A DNA stretch of 64,000 bases from Setophaga petechia (GCA_024362935.1 JANCRA010000004.1:20313621-20377620), one strand, 5' to 3'. Positions 50,961-62,510 are shown, numbered from the stretch's first letter. Translations and numbers: made by a program. Notes: generated by a model from the sequence alone, not told the origin.

Positions 50961-52821
50961 TAAATGCAAATCCTGTCTATATCTCTTTATAAAGCGCTGG
51001 TTCCCTCCCACTTCTCACCTTCCATATTTGCACAAGCTTCCAGGTTCCCAAAAATTAATCTGGGTTTACAATAGAAAAAAAAATTCTAAGAAAATCTGCT
51101 AATTAAAAAGTAGAAAAAAATTAAAAATTCTGTTTGCTACAGACTGTATGGCAAAAAAGAGGTCCAGCTACCAGGAAGAGACAGGTGTCTGCTGAGTGAC
51201 AATGGTAAGATATTCTCACCAGGGAGATCAGCTCCAAAGCTGAGTTCACTCTTTTCTACTAGAAGGTATGTTGATATTAACATGTTTTTTCTGACTGCAT
51301 GTGTGTTTTTCAAATTAAGTATTGTTAAATCTGTAGAGCTTAAAATACTGCTTCAGACACCCACCTTGGCTTCTACTTCCATTTCATATAATTTGTAATA
51401 GGTAAAGAGCAGTGTTGATTATAAATTCTGTTTCCTTCAAACAGATGCAAACGGACTTAATTTAACACCTTTCAAAGGTGAAGAAAAACTGGAATGAATA
51501 ACCACTTCAGAAAGTGGAAGGTGCAATTTTCAGAACACAGTGTAGCAAGTATTTGTGCAATCTCCCTTGAGATGGTGAATGACATGTATTTGTAAGGTCA
51601 GGGTTTGGAGGTGACATATTTGCATATATATACTCAGAAAATGATGCTGAATGCAAACCTAGATTCACCAATCTCCAGTATCAGTTTTTGCAAATGATTT
51701 TGAGTGTCTCAGGACTTCATCTGTAGCATTAAGATTTTGCTAAATACAACATCAGTTTTACTGGGGAAACAACAGTGCTGGGAACATTAGGCACCATCCA
51801 CATTAGCTAACATATCCCTTAAATTTTCAGCTATTACTTCTGCTGCAGATAGCAGTATTTTATTGCTCTGAATTCTTGTATTCCCTTGGGGTATATGACA
51901 GGGAAAATCTGGACGTGAACTGGGCCTGAGTTTTTGCACTCTTCAGGCAATGTTACTTTGTTTAGGGTATCTTTTCCTTTGTAGTGTAGGTTTTATATAT
52001 ATATGTGTGTATCCAAAGAAGAAATACCACACTTCATACTCCCAAACTAGTGTTCCATATATAGAATACTGAATATGTCTTTCAGCAAGACAAATAAATT
52101 AACCCCATATAAATGTATATATGCAGTATAATATAGTACTGTACCTAAATAGCAGGACATGGAGATGGGCTCTAGAACCCTTTCAGGCACTTGATGCCTT
52201 AGTGTAATTTTTCAGTCAATCTACACTTCTTTTCTTTTTGTTGTTGTTGGGTTTTTGTGTTGTTTTTTTTTTTTTACTTTTTTTTCCCGTTATGAATAAT
52301 TCAAATGAGCCTTTAGATAGATCCAATATAGCTCTGTAGATATTGGCAGATATTGGGCATAACTGCTCATTAAAGCTATAGGCAAGAATTTGAGTAGACC
52401 TTTCCCTTGGACTTGATTCATGTGTTTCCATTCCCTGAATTTCACTTTGATTTTTAAGTTCAACTATGTGCAGAAAATTGAAAGCCAAACTGCTGGAAGA
52501 ATGTGGGGTTTTATTTATAGTGGTTTTTATTAAGAATATTTATGTAGTTTCATGAAAAAAATTACACAGTTTGCATGAGTTCGTAGTGAAAACAGAATTC
52601 AAGCTGCATTTTAAGGCGCAACCAGAGTATCAGTCATGGTGAATTTCATGCGTATTGTAATACTATTATGAATACCATGCTGCTGTGCTAGTGATTAAAC
52701 ACATATCTTAAATAAAGAAAGCTCTTTAAAGTCACCTTTTTGACATGTCTGAACATTGCAGACTACATAATTTTGTAGCATTACTGTAAGACATTCAACT
52801 CACTACAAGAAAGAAATTTAA

Positions 52822-53232
52822 GTTCTGGAGCACATCCAAAAAATAGCAAGGGAGCTGGTGAAGAGCACAAGTCCTGTGAGGAGCAGCTGAGGGAGCTGGG
52901 AGTGTTTAGCCTGGAGAAAAGGAAACAGAGGGGAGACCTTAACACTCTCTACAACTTTGAGTTAGTGGTCAGTTACTTCTCCAAAGAAACAAGCAGAAGA
53001 AGAAAGAACCTCAAGCTGAAACAGCAGATGTTTAGATGGAATATTGGGAACTGAGGTGGTGTCAGGCTGTCCAGGGAAGCGGTTGAGTCACCATCCCTGG
53101 ATGTATTCAAAAGATGTGTGGACATGGTGCTTAGGGGCATGGTTTATTGGTGGACTTGTCAGTGTTAAAGTAACATTTGGACTTGGTGATCTTAAAGGTT
53201 TTATCCAACCTAATGATTCTATGATTCTGTTA
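52822..53232 (+). mobile_element. CR1 LINE 3' part (5'-truncated)
   Basis: The + strand runs GGAGCAGCTGAGGGAGCTGG, GTTTAGCCTGGAGAAAAGG, GGGGAGACCTTAACACTCTC and CCATCCCTGGATGTATTC. It ends TTATCCAACCTAATGATTCTATGATTCTG, with the CR1 octamer twice. This covers the ORF2 C-terminal codons and the 3' untranslated region. It has the same orientation as ADAMTSL1, about 3 kb upstream of its exon 1. The 94-codon ORF at 53044-53328 is not meaningful. Confidence 0.95.
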
Positions 53233-55479
53233 CATAATAAACTCCTGTCTCCCACCATCATTCTTCATGTAACATTCCCATCAGTTGTGATGGAGTTCCA
53301 TGATCAGAAAACTGGCAGAATACATTGAATATAAATATAATTCCAAAAATGTTAGTCCACCTTAGATGATACAGCTGTCTATTGAACCTTCTCTACTGAT
53401 AAGAAGAATATCCTATACTTCATTTTAAAAAAGCCACATTTTCCAAAGTTGAACAAGAAACACAAAATGAGGCATTCAGAAATGGGTTTATACAATGTTA
53501 GTGCAAAATCTCCAGTTTAAAGTCAGACTAAGAAGAAGAAAAATAAAAACAAACCACACAAATAAACCCAAGCACATGGTTATGAAAACATCTTCGTCAG
53601 TTTTTCCATCCATTGTAAGTCATGTAATCATAATTGCAGCAGTTTTTTTCTTAAAAATAAAGCAGTCAAGATTCATCTATCCAATATTACAAATCTTACT
53701 GTTTCCATTTAAAAGTTTGTCTAGAGAATTTAATTTACAGGAATTCCAGGAACTAGTGTAAGTGCTTCTCCAATGACATTAGTCTTGTAGAAAAGGAAAA
53801 GAGTAAGGTGGAAAACATACAACAATAGCTAGGAGATGTATGGATAAGATCTTTTTGTGCAGCTCTCAGTATATGTGTTGACTCTGCTGGTGAAGAAAAA
53901 GATATGAGGGCTTTACTTCAGGAAGATAATGCTATTATTTGTAAAAGGTACACTAGATTTTTAGTAGATTCATATACTGAGTTTCCTGAGTTTTAAAGGG
54001 CAATAGGAAAAGTCGTAATTTCTCCATTGATGTCATCCCATGGTTGCTTCCTCACTTCTGATGGTGCAAAGTGGTCCATCTCTCTCTTTTGCTCCATGAA
54101 GAAGTCACTGAAGTTGCTGTAGAGATAGATAAGGATGTACTAGAGGAATATTGGAACCTGTTTCAAACCTTTTCTCATCCCTGCTACGTTCAGTCCAACT
54201 ACTACATTTTCCATCATAGCGCCTTCCTACTGAGCCTTTTCAGTCTTTCAGGCCCTACTTCCTCGCCTGCCAATTCCAAAGGTACCCAACCAAATGACTG
54301 CTGACCAGTGAAGGCTGAAACATATTTCTTCCACTGTTCCTAATTACTTCCATTTTTTTTTTGAAATTTCTTCTTCATCCTCATTTCCTAAAGCCCATCT
54401 CCATCTAGTTGATATCTTTTCTATTTTGGCCTTCAGATGTCTTCAGTGTTTATGTTTCTGTTCCTGTTGTACAAAGCCATACACTTCTACTATCTGACTT
54501 CTCAACATCTGTGACTCTTTTTTATTTTTCCACCCAGTTCTTTTTCTTTTACAAAGTCTATATCACTCTCCATCCAGCTTTTCCCGCAGGCTGGTTTTAA
54601 TTTCTACCAATGTGAAGTTCTCTTAAACAATCTGTGGTCTACACTTGCTCCTTTTTCCTTTCTGTCCCCAGTCCTGGCCCTTGGCAGAGTTTCCTTTTCC
54701 TTTGCTAGCTTCTGACTTCAGTCACTTTTAGGACTCATGGCTAGCATACTATTCTCCACCCCAAACACACATCTACCTTACTCTTCTCCATTGTCTGAGC
54801 TTGCTGACGTACCAGAATTATGACTTTACTGGGCTTTCTATATGCCCATCTGGATGTGGTGTGCCCTGCAACACCAAAATACTGCAACTGCAAGGCATCC
54901 AGCTCAGCCCAATGTGGGAGAATGCCCAGTGCTTTTAGAAAATTCTTTGCTCCAGTTTGCAATTTATCCTTCAGAAAATAAACAGACAGTAAAAAAAAAA
55001 AAAAAAATTAAAAAACAAATGAGGGAGAATTCAGGCAATGAAGAATCATAGGCAGGCAAGCTAAATTAACTCTGAACAGATTGAGAGCAGTTGTTTGAAA
55101 CTCCTGTCAAATTAATACTTAAAAGGCAGAGTTCCCACCTTTCCTGAGGTGTATGAGTTTGCCTTTCTGTGCAAAATTCTTCCTCCAGTAATCCCACTTT
55201 CATTCCAATAGCTTAGGTTTTAAATTTCTCCAAAGAATAAAAATGTAGTTACAGAAAGAGTGTCACCCGGCCTGTTGGAAACATTTTTGTTTCATAATTT
55301 TAAAGCAGAGTCAGACCTCTTTATTGCTGAGCAAACGATCTAAAAGAGAGCACTTTTCTGTAAAGAATCGAGGCTTTAGCAAACTGTGCGTTCTCCCTGG
55401 AGGATGTAAGCATTTTCCTATTGGTGCTTTTTATGGCATACGTTATGTATTGACACAGATTAAGTTTCACTCCTGTCTG
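53233..55479. other. Non-genic flank upstream of the ADAMTSL1 promoter
   Basis: No repeat family or exon is recognised. A poly-A tract (about 54992-55008) and pyrimidine-rich patches near 54340-54560 are present. The ORF at 55324-55704 (126 codons, +) runs into the CpG-rich promoter; it has no domain and is probably chance. Confidence 0.5.
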
Positions 55480-55823
55480 GAACAATGCACGCTCGGGAGA
55501 GCTACTGACCTAGCAGTAAGCGTGAACAGCTCATGGCAAGTGGCGGAGCGGAGCTCCGGGAGCTGCAGGCAGAGCACTCCGTTCAGCTCTGCCATTCCAC
55601 CTCTCTCCTCCTACTACTCCTCCTCTCCCTCTCTCTTTTTCCTTCCCCTCTGTAGCTGCTTCGCTGTCCCCAGACCTCTTGGCTTAGTTGCGCTACACGT
55701 CTGAGTAGCAGGAGGGGGATTGGCTAAACGCCGGCTCGGGGAGCGCTTCCCCGCGGCTCAGGCCAACCTACCTACCCACGGCAGGGTCGGGGAAAGCGAG
55801 CGGGGCCGATGGAGGCGGAGAGG
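55480..55823 (+). promoter_or_regulatory. CpG-rich promoter/5' leader region of ADAMTSL1
   Basis: CpG density rises sharply from about 55490 (GCACGCTCGGG, AAGCGTGAAC, GGCGGAGCGGAGCTCCGGG) and stays high to the exon. An inverted CCAAT box (GGATTGGCTA, near 55718-55726) is followed by CGCCGGCTCGGGGAGCGC. CGGGGAGCGCTTCCCCG at 55737-55753 can fold on itself. A pyrimidine tract covers about 55596-55652. I see no TATA box, consistent with a CpG-type dispersed promoter. The exact transcription start cannot be set from sequence. Promoter identity is inferred from location just upstream of the first coding exon. Confidence 0.65.
55596..55655 (+). promoter_or_regulatory. 60-bp pyrimidine tract ending in TAG
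   Basis: The + strand is almost purely C/T (CTCTCTCCTCCTACTACTCC, then CCCTCTCTCTTTTTCC) and ends CCCCTCTGTAG at 55655. It could act as a promoter GA/CT element. Alternatively, because it looks like a polypyrimidine tract plus AG, it could be a splice acceptor for transcripts starting at a farther upstream exon. No branch point or upstream exon has been identified. Confidence 0.45.
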
Positions 55824-55832
55824 CGGCACTGA
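55809..55832 (+). CDS. Potential upstream ORF (7 codons) before the repeat array
   Basis: ATG at 55809 opens MEAERRH and closes with TGA at 55830-55832, inside the first minisatellite unit. The -3 base is a C (GCCGATGG), so the initiation context is intermediate with G at +4. It matters only if transcription starts upstream of 55809, which is not known. It is the only ATG I see between the CCAAT-like box and the main start codon. Confidence 0.3.
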   Translation: MEAERRH

Positions 55833-56207
55833 AGGCAGGCTGGCAGCACGCTGAAGGCAGGCTTGCAGCACGCTGAAGGCAGGCTGGCAGCGGCACTGAA
55901 GGCAGGCTTGCAGCGGCACTGAAGGCAGGCTGGCAGCGGCACTGAAGGCAGGCTGGCAGCGGCACTGAAGGCAGGCTGGCAGCACGCTGAAGGCAGGCTT
56001 GCAGCGGCACTGAAGGCAGGCTGGCAGCGGCACTGAAGGCAGGCTGGCAGCACGCTGAAGGCAGGCTGGCAGCGGCACTGAAGGCAGGCTGGCAGCGGCA
56101 CTGAAGGCAGGCTGGCAGCACGCTGAAGGCAGGCTTGCAGCGGCACTGAAGGCAGGCTGGCAGCACGCTGAAGGCAGGCTTGCAGCGGCACTGAGGCAGG
56201 CTGGCAG
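55824..56207 (+). repeat. 17-unit 22/23-bp minisatellite upstream of ADAMTSL1 start codon
   Basis: The 384 bp parse completely, with no leftover bases, into 17 units. Unit A (23 bp) begins CGGCACTGAAGG and ends CAGGCTGGCAG. Unit B (22 bp) begins CACGCTGAAGG and ends CAGGCTKGCAG, where K is G or T. Order: A B B A A A A B A A B A A B A B A. There are eleven A (the last lacks one A base) and six B. Units 6-14 (55937-56140) form three copies of an A-A-B block of exactly 68 bp. The T variant (CTTGCAG) occurs in units 2, 4, 8, 14 and 16. The minus strand of the unit has no stop codon in any frame, which explains the long spurious ORFs there (55758-56551). Confidence 0.97.
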
Positions 56208-56291
56208 CGAGTGGCGCTGGAGGTGACAGCCGCCGGCCGAGCGCCTCGCAGCTTGCACGCGTCTGAGCGCAGGTCCGGCACCCGCCCCAGG
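56208..56291 (+). promoter_or_regulatory. ADAMTSL1 5' leader between array and start codon
   Basis: An 84-bp GC- and CpG-rich sequence (GAGTGGCGCTGGAGG ... GCCGCCGGCCGAGCGCC ... CACCCGCCCCAGG) lies between the minisatellite and the ATG. The coding frame upstream is closed by a TGA at 56169-56171 inside unit 16, with no ATG between. This supports the 56292 start. It is probably 5' untranslated sequence. Confidence 0.7.
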
Positions 56292-56348
56292 ATGGAGTGC
56301 TGCCGCCGGACAGCCCCTGGCGCCCTGCTTGTGGCTGCCCTCCTCCTG
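56292..56348 (+). CDS. ADAMTSL1: ADAMTSL1 (punctin-1) coding exon 1, signal peptide
   Basis: The exon encodes 19 residues, MECCRRTAPGALLVAALLL, and stops precisely at CTG|GTAAAT, a good phase-0 splice donor. The peptide has a basic pair followed by a hydrophobic run, i.e. the start of a secretory signal peptide. Its MECCRR...PG..LL pattern matches the N-terminus I know for vertebrate ADAMTSL1, a secreted ADAMTS-like protein of thrombospondin type 1 repeats that lacks the protease domain and acts in extracellular matrix. Start context is strong (A at -3, G at +4), with an in-frame upstream TGA at 56169. The remaining exons lie beyond the window; the gene is known to have a very large first intron. 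Assignment rests on 19 residues plus splice site and CpG context, so alignment to an annotated bird transcript should confirm it. Confidence 0.82.
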
Positions 56349-58424
56349 GTAAATGCCGTTTCTTTGCTAAAATACCTACAGCCTGTAGCTGATACTGTAT
56401 CTGTGTGCATGTATGCGGGTGGGTATGTGTTTAATATCGTAAAATCGCAGTTGGAGAGAGTTTGTTTTGAGCAAGTCGTGTAAGTTTTATTCTGTCTACA
56501 GCGCTGCAGACTTGGAGCCTTGATACTGTGGGTTGATGCGGGTAGAACCAATAAGTTGATGTTGGCATCAGCTTTCTAAACTTCTAAATGACCTGTAAAT
56601 GGTGATTTAACTGCTTGGGATTCAGAGAGGAGTTGTTTCTCTGCTCTTTAAATCAAACTATATCGTGCTGTAATGTTCCTGGAATTTTCTTCCTTAAAAA
56701 AAAAAAAAAGTGTTTTTTTTTAACTTTTTCCTGAAACCAGCTTAAATGAGCTCTCCTTATTTCTGTACTTCATTACAGAGTCAAGTTTATACCAAACTTT
56801 GAAAGGTGTATTCTGTGATATTTGGTATACTTCAGAGCAGTAGACTTGATTGTTTTCCTGCATACTTCCCCTGACTATCCTGATAGGATGCTTACAGCTG
56901 AAAGATGTACCTGTGCTGTTTGATTGACATTAGACTTTCCATTTTGACTCATACTTAATTTTATGAGTTGTGAGTTGGCAATCAGAACATCTGCAAAAAG
57001 GATATTAATATACGTACACTTTTGATACCCAAGTCATCTTGGCATAGGTATATTGCCATTTTCCTAGAATTTGATTGAATGTAGTAGTTCAAATAGCAAA
57101 GAATCATTAAGAAATACATTCATTTTATAGCAGATTCCATCTTATTTATCAGTGTCAACCAATCTATAGTAATCATCATAAACTAATCTCAACACAATTT
57201 TTAGTAAAACTCATGGAGAGCTAAACATTAGGATAACCCTGTTCAAAATACTTCTTTTAAATAATTGTATTATTTTTAAAAAAAGGAACAGCTTTTTGGA
57301 TATAGAGTCACTAAGTACTATTTGAGCACTAGAAATAAGAATGCTACATGTACTGATCTAAAAGTCTTTGTTTGAAAGTCTGTTTTCCATTTATAATACT
57401 GAATTCACACAAAATGGCATAAAGTCAGCAGAGATTCTCTTTCATGTATGAAAATGAGATGTTTATTACCTGATGACTGTAATAAGTCAGTAATGACTGA
57501 GACAGTCCTGCAGAACTAATTTAAGGAAGATCAACAGGAGATATTACTCCACAAGAATGTGTAAAGACTGTGGGATTTGGCCTCATGTTAAGCTCATACT
57601 CATAATATTTGTATATCACTCTGCTGCTTGTGAATTAGGTACTCAGTCCCTGATTCATGAAAATAAATAATGCATTCTGGTGCCAACTGTTATGCATTAT
57701 ATTCCACATTATACCAGTTTTTATTTGTATGACTTACCCTGTCTCGAGATTTCCCCCTCACCTCCCGCCAAATCTCTTTGTACCTTAAGAATAGTGATGT
57801 GAAGCAAGCTTAACTTTCTTTTGTGAATCAGACCATTCTTTTGCTCCTTCCATAGTTCAGAAAATCTCTCACTTGCTTTCAGCAGGAGATTAGGTAAACA
57901 TTCCAGTATTTGACTTACAGCTTGGCTAGAGATAGGAATAAGTTGTAGGATGCCTTGGTATACCCGTTCCTACTGTAGTTTATTGCAGCGTGGGGTGACC
58001 AAAGGCATGGTAGAAAGCTCATAAATGTTTTTTGAGAGAAAAACAAGAAGTCATTAAATCAGGCTGTGACCTGGTTGTCAGCATCCTTGACGTTAGCCTT
58101 TAGCCAAGTCGAATGAGTTTGAAATCCATGTCAATCAACATTTGGATTTTTGTGTGTCACCTTGTATCTCTTCTAAAGGCCCTGTCTGGTTATTGCCCCA
58201 ATAACCATCAGCAGCAGTTTCTTATTATACGGCACATCAGCAAAAGTTCACAGTTGTGAGGTTACTCAATAAATGCTTACACTATTGGTCTTAGAATAAT
58301 TTATCAGTTGTTCCTAAATTTTCAGTACGACACCGTAGAAATAGCATTAAATTCTTCACTCAGCATCATCACCTCAGGAAGGAGGTTGCACAGCCCAGGC
58401 ACGTGTACAGCTACGTGCATGTGA

Positions 58425-58448
58425 TGCTAAGGCAATTGAGCCTTAGCA
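58425..58448. repeat. Perfect 9-bp stem/6-nt loop hairpin in intron 1
   Basis: TGCTAAGGC (58425-58433) pairs with GCCTTAGCA (58440-58448) around AATTGA. It lies in the ADAMTSL1 intron and would be transcribed. The loop and stem are too short for a canonical microRNA precursor. Confidence 0.93.
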
Positions 58449-61400
58449 GCCTCACAGGCTGTGACAAGTCCACAGGCAGCAACAGCAACAGCTCCTCCTC
58501 TTTCTCTCACTATCAGCTGCCTGGAGGGATGTAGTAGTGAGTGCAGCTCACTACTCCATTGGGGTTCTTAACCTTCTTCAGAAGAAATTGTATTCATTTT
58601 CAGTTGAGTGGTGCTTGAGTAAGGTCTCTGGTGGGTCCCTAGTGTATTTTGTTAACTGTCCTAAAACATGCTCCACACTCAGAGAACCAGTTTCTCTAGC
58701 ATTTATGTGGACTAAGTATTTTCATGGTTACTATTAAGAATCTGAGCCATAACACTAAGGTGCTTGTCTTGAAAAAGTAGTATGAAAAGTTTCTCATTCC
58801 AGAGAAAGACCAGATAGTTGTAAAATTTTGGTTATTGTTCCATGAAATTTTCATGCTAAGGAAATTTTACTTTTAAGAGTAACAAAAGATATAGCAGGCA
58901 TATTGTTCCAGAGATTTTCCTTTCTGTTAGTTTAAAAATAAAAACCTAGTACAAGCAAATCACAGTTGTCTAACTCAAAGGAATGTGTCCAAACCAAAAC
59001 CAGCCATGAGCTCAGACAAACTAGAAGTCAAATCACGTCATGTCAGAGGGACATTTAAACACATTTGCATTTGTTATTTGCATCTTTTCAGCAGCATTTT
59101 TTAGCTCTTTGTTACTCTTGTGATACTTAAAGAAGTAACACTAGGGACTATAATAAAGTACATGTGTTTTTCTGCAGGATTTCTTTCTTTTGCTGCGCTA
59201 ATTCATACACGGAAAATAGTCAAATACAATAGTCCATTCCTTCCAGGCTCTTTGGCATTACACTCCCCTATTATCTAACTGGGTCTGTCTTGGATGACCA
59301 CAAGCGCAATTAGGCAGTGAAATGAATATGTTTCTTGTTTACATCTGAATGTATAAAGCTTGACGGTTTTTCCTTTCATATGTAGATAGGTCTACCTACT
59401 GCTGTGTCAGCTCGTCTGTCTCAAAAATTCCAGGTGTATTAAAAGGGTTTTTTTCCCAGTATGAGGTCCAAAGAACACAAATGGATTTTCATGCAGGATC
59501 ATGTATACATACCGACTAGCGTTTGCTCAAATTGGTTGGGTGAGGATGAACTGAAATGCAGAGTTCAGCAACACAAAGCTGAGATTTATTCATGTTACAA
59601 AATGAAAATATCTCACCAATGTGGTTTGTGACCCATGCTGCTGTACTTCAGATATGTCATGTCTATAAAATGAAAGCGTTTCTTATAGGAAGGACTAGAT
59701 GCTACTAAGTATGTATAATTTCTTCCTACATTACTCTAGAACTCTGTATTGGGACATATTTTACTAACCTCTTCCTTCAGATTCTTGCAATATAAAACTT
59801 TTTTCTTTTTTCTACCAAATGCAGAAGCTTGCATGAGCTAAAACTAAGGTTGTGTGATGAACGTTTTTTTGGTTTTGGACTTCAGTGAAAAGAAGTCAGC
59901 ATTTAATGTTGGCCATTGAGCTACTAGTCTGCTTCACCTGTGCCATTAAAGATTAATGTGTTCTTTCAATGACTTTGCTAGATTCATAGGGCTCCAAAAG
60001 AATAATAAAAGAAGGTGTGACATGACACTGTGGATAGTCTGAATGTGGTCACCTGTATTCATGGATCTGTCAGCTGGACAACCTTCAGTGTTCAAAAGGT
60101 TCATGAGCCAATATAAAGTCTGAGAGGGCCACATGACCAGACAAATAATTCATCAGAAGAGAATTATCAATCTCTGCATGACTAAATTTTCACTGAAGCA
60201 AATAAAACCTTAATCCCTTAAAACTGTGTCATTAGGTGTCCAAATAAAACCTCATGGTTTCTGTTGTATTGTCAAATCTGCAGACAGCAGTGTTGGTTCT
60301 ATTTGCTTTTCTGTAGCTATTTTCTTAACTGTGTAAGAAAGCTCAGAAATGTATGGGAAAAAATTACATGGGGGAAAAATGGGAAATTGCAGTCTGAGGA
60401 AGAAAAAAAAATGTTAAGATCATCCTTATGGAAACAATTAAAAAGCTAAAGGTATTGGAAGAAAAAGGGGGAAACATACCAACCACCAGGTCCTATAATA
60501 ACATGATGGAGAGCAGGAAAAATAAAAATAAATTATTTGTCTCAGCCCAAGCCAGGGACAGTTCTGAAATAAGTCTTCTCATCTGGTGGACAACAACTAA
60601 TCCAAAAATTGGCATGAAGTGTTATTTCATCAGAATATTGTACTGGGGTTTGAACCAAGACTTCTTCCTAACTCTTGAAAAGGAATGGCTATTTTTTGCT
60701 GTGGAGTTCTCCAGCTTTTTGCATCACCTTATGGACAGCAGGCCTGTCTTAACAGATGGCTGATCAGTTTTGCATACTCAAGATGTTACAACATGTTCTA
60801 ACTCTTAGAATTCTGTAGAGGAAAAATGGGGGAAGTCAGCAAAGGACACATATTTCGTGGAATGAGATCTTCTCTTAGGTCTGTTAAGCTGGTGTAGTGT
60901 TGAAAACAAACTAATAAAAGTCAAAGCTTAGTAAATCTGACCACTTAGACATCCTTCTATCTCAGGGAATGTAAACAATTTCATCATAACTCTGAGATTT
61001 TCATCTATCATCTACCTTTTAAGTATCATCTTTAGAATTTAATTCCATGTATGACCACCTTTTTTCTTTTTCTGTAATAACTGAGCTTTTCCAAACTTCT
61101 TATAAAAGTAGCTGAAGTGGGTCAAATTGTAAGGGGAGAGAAAGCAGTGTATGTTTGTGAAATTTTGTTTTCTTACAAGGCCAGCATATATAGAAGTCTT
61201 AATAGTTTCGCCACCTGTGGATTTTTTGGTCACTGCTTATAGGGGCAGTCCTTCTAGCTGTGCAGAGAAATTAGTGGTCTGTTCATTGATTCTACTGTAC
61301 ATTAATTTTCACATTGCTTCCACTTTAGTCTTCACTGTCTTTATGAAATCTCTTCCAAAGCTTCAAACTTCAAAATTTCTGCTTGTCAGAGACTTCTCAT

Positions 61401-62439
61401 AGAGGAGGTTCAGCAGAGAGGGTGTCAGGGTTGAGGGGAAGGGTTGTGTGATAATGTAAGACATCCTGAAGTAAATTCCAAGAGTCCTCAAGAAATGAGA
61501 CAGGAAATTATATGCAACTAATAATAAATTCAAACTGTCACATAAAATAAATATATTTGGGTTGTTTCCATATGAATATACTGTGTGGGTGTTGAATTTC
61601 CCCTTCTAGCTTTGTTGGATATAATCTCAGTCCCTGTTTGAAGTTTGCCAGTATGTTGTTCACATTGTGTGCTGTATCAACAGAGCCTGATATGAAAGGA
61701 GATAAAGGAAGTAATAAGGTCTCCTGCTGTTTTGATGCTGGCATCAGATGAGTGAATTAATTATTTATTTACTTACTTACTAGTTTATTGAAATCCTGTA
61801 TTTCTTTCAGTCTGAATTGTTAAAAGCATGAGTTGCTCAGGGCCCTTAACAAGCCCAAGGCTGTCTTATTGTAAATGTCTTTTGGATATGACATTTTCAT
61901 ACTTCCTGTAACTTTTTAAAAGAGAGAGGATTTTCAGGATTTTCATTCCTGCGGTATGTCCAATATGTCTCTTAAAGGTCCAACCATTTTTTAAAAATGG
62001 AAGATCTGAGTTAGCTGAAGGGCAGAGGGAAGTACTGTAACAGAAATATGTGAAACAAAAAACTTGAGTTGCTATGGCTTTAATTCTAAAATTCTGCCAC
62101 TCCAAACTTTAGCAGTCTTGTCATTCTCCAATGGGCTCATCCACCCATCAGTGCTGGTAAGAACCAGGTCAAGAGGGAGTGTCTTATCACCTATGTTTGA
62201 CAGCCTTGTGATAAGCTGCAGACGTAGAGAGAAATGCATATCCTTTTTGTAGCAAACTGGTTCAAAATGTGGATGTGTCACTTCTGTTTTTTGAGTACAG
62301 CAAGGGAAAAAATTATCGCATGGGATTAGAGGGCAGCATAAGAGGAGTAGCAGCAGCTTATGTCCTGTCAGTGTTTAGCCACTTCCATCTTGGCAGTTCA
62401 ATGTAAATTCATGAAAAAAAATATTCAAACAAATCTGGT

Positions 62440-62510
62440 CCTTCTTTCCTGCCTGCCTTCCTGCCTCCCTGCCTTTTTTCCTGCCTTCTGCCTGTGTGCT
62501 TTCCTGACTC
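62440..62510 (+). repeat. Pyrimidine-rich CCTG/CCTT tract
   Basis: An irregular series of CCTG, CCTT and CCTC words (TTTCCTGCCTGCCTTCCTGC and similar) makes a strongly strand-biased C/T tract in the intron. It is a degenerate simple repeat. Confidence 0.85.

Larger units (their letters stand above)
41186..52821. other. Long AT-rich non-genic stretch (11.6 kb)
   Basis: No gene, CR1 or LTR is recognised. Noted inside: a CpG- and GC-elevated patch at about 45035-45190 (listed separately), a palindromic AT hairpin at 45473-45500, a (CA)n microsatellite near 50932-50960, and a T-rich tract near 52235-52285. ORFs of 60-118 codons (e.g. 42535-42891 and 49751-50056) have no domain features. Confidence 0.5.

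Noticed and set aside
55324..55704. 126-codon + strand ORF upstream of ADAMTSL1
   Set aside because: No domain, composition changes abruptly where CpG-rich promoter DNA begins, and it crosses the pyrimidine tract.
55758..56551. Minus-strand ORFs of 132-259 codons with repeated PACLQCRCQ-type peptides
   Set aside because: They are produced by the minisatellite, whose reverse complement lacks stops in all three frames; the 22/23-bp unit lengths shift the frame constantly, so no stable protein repeat exists.
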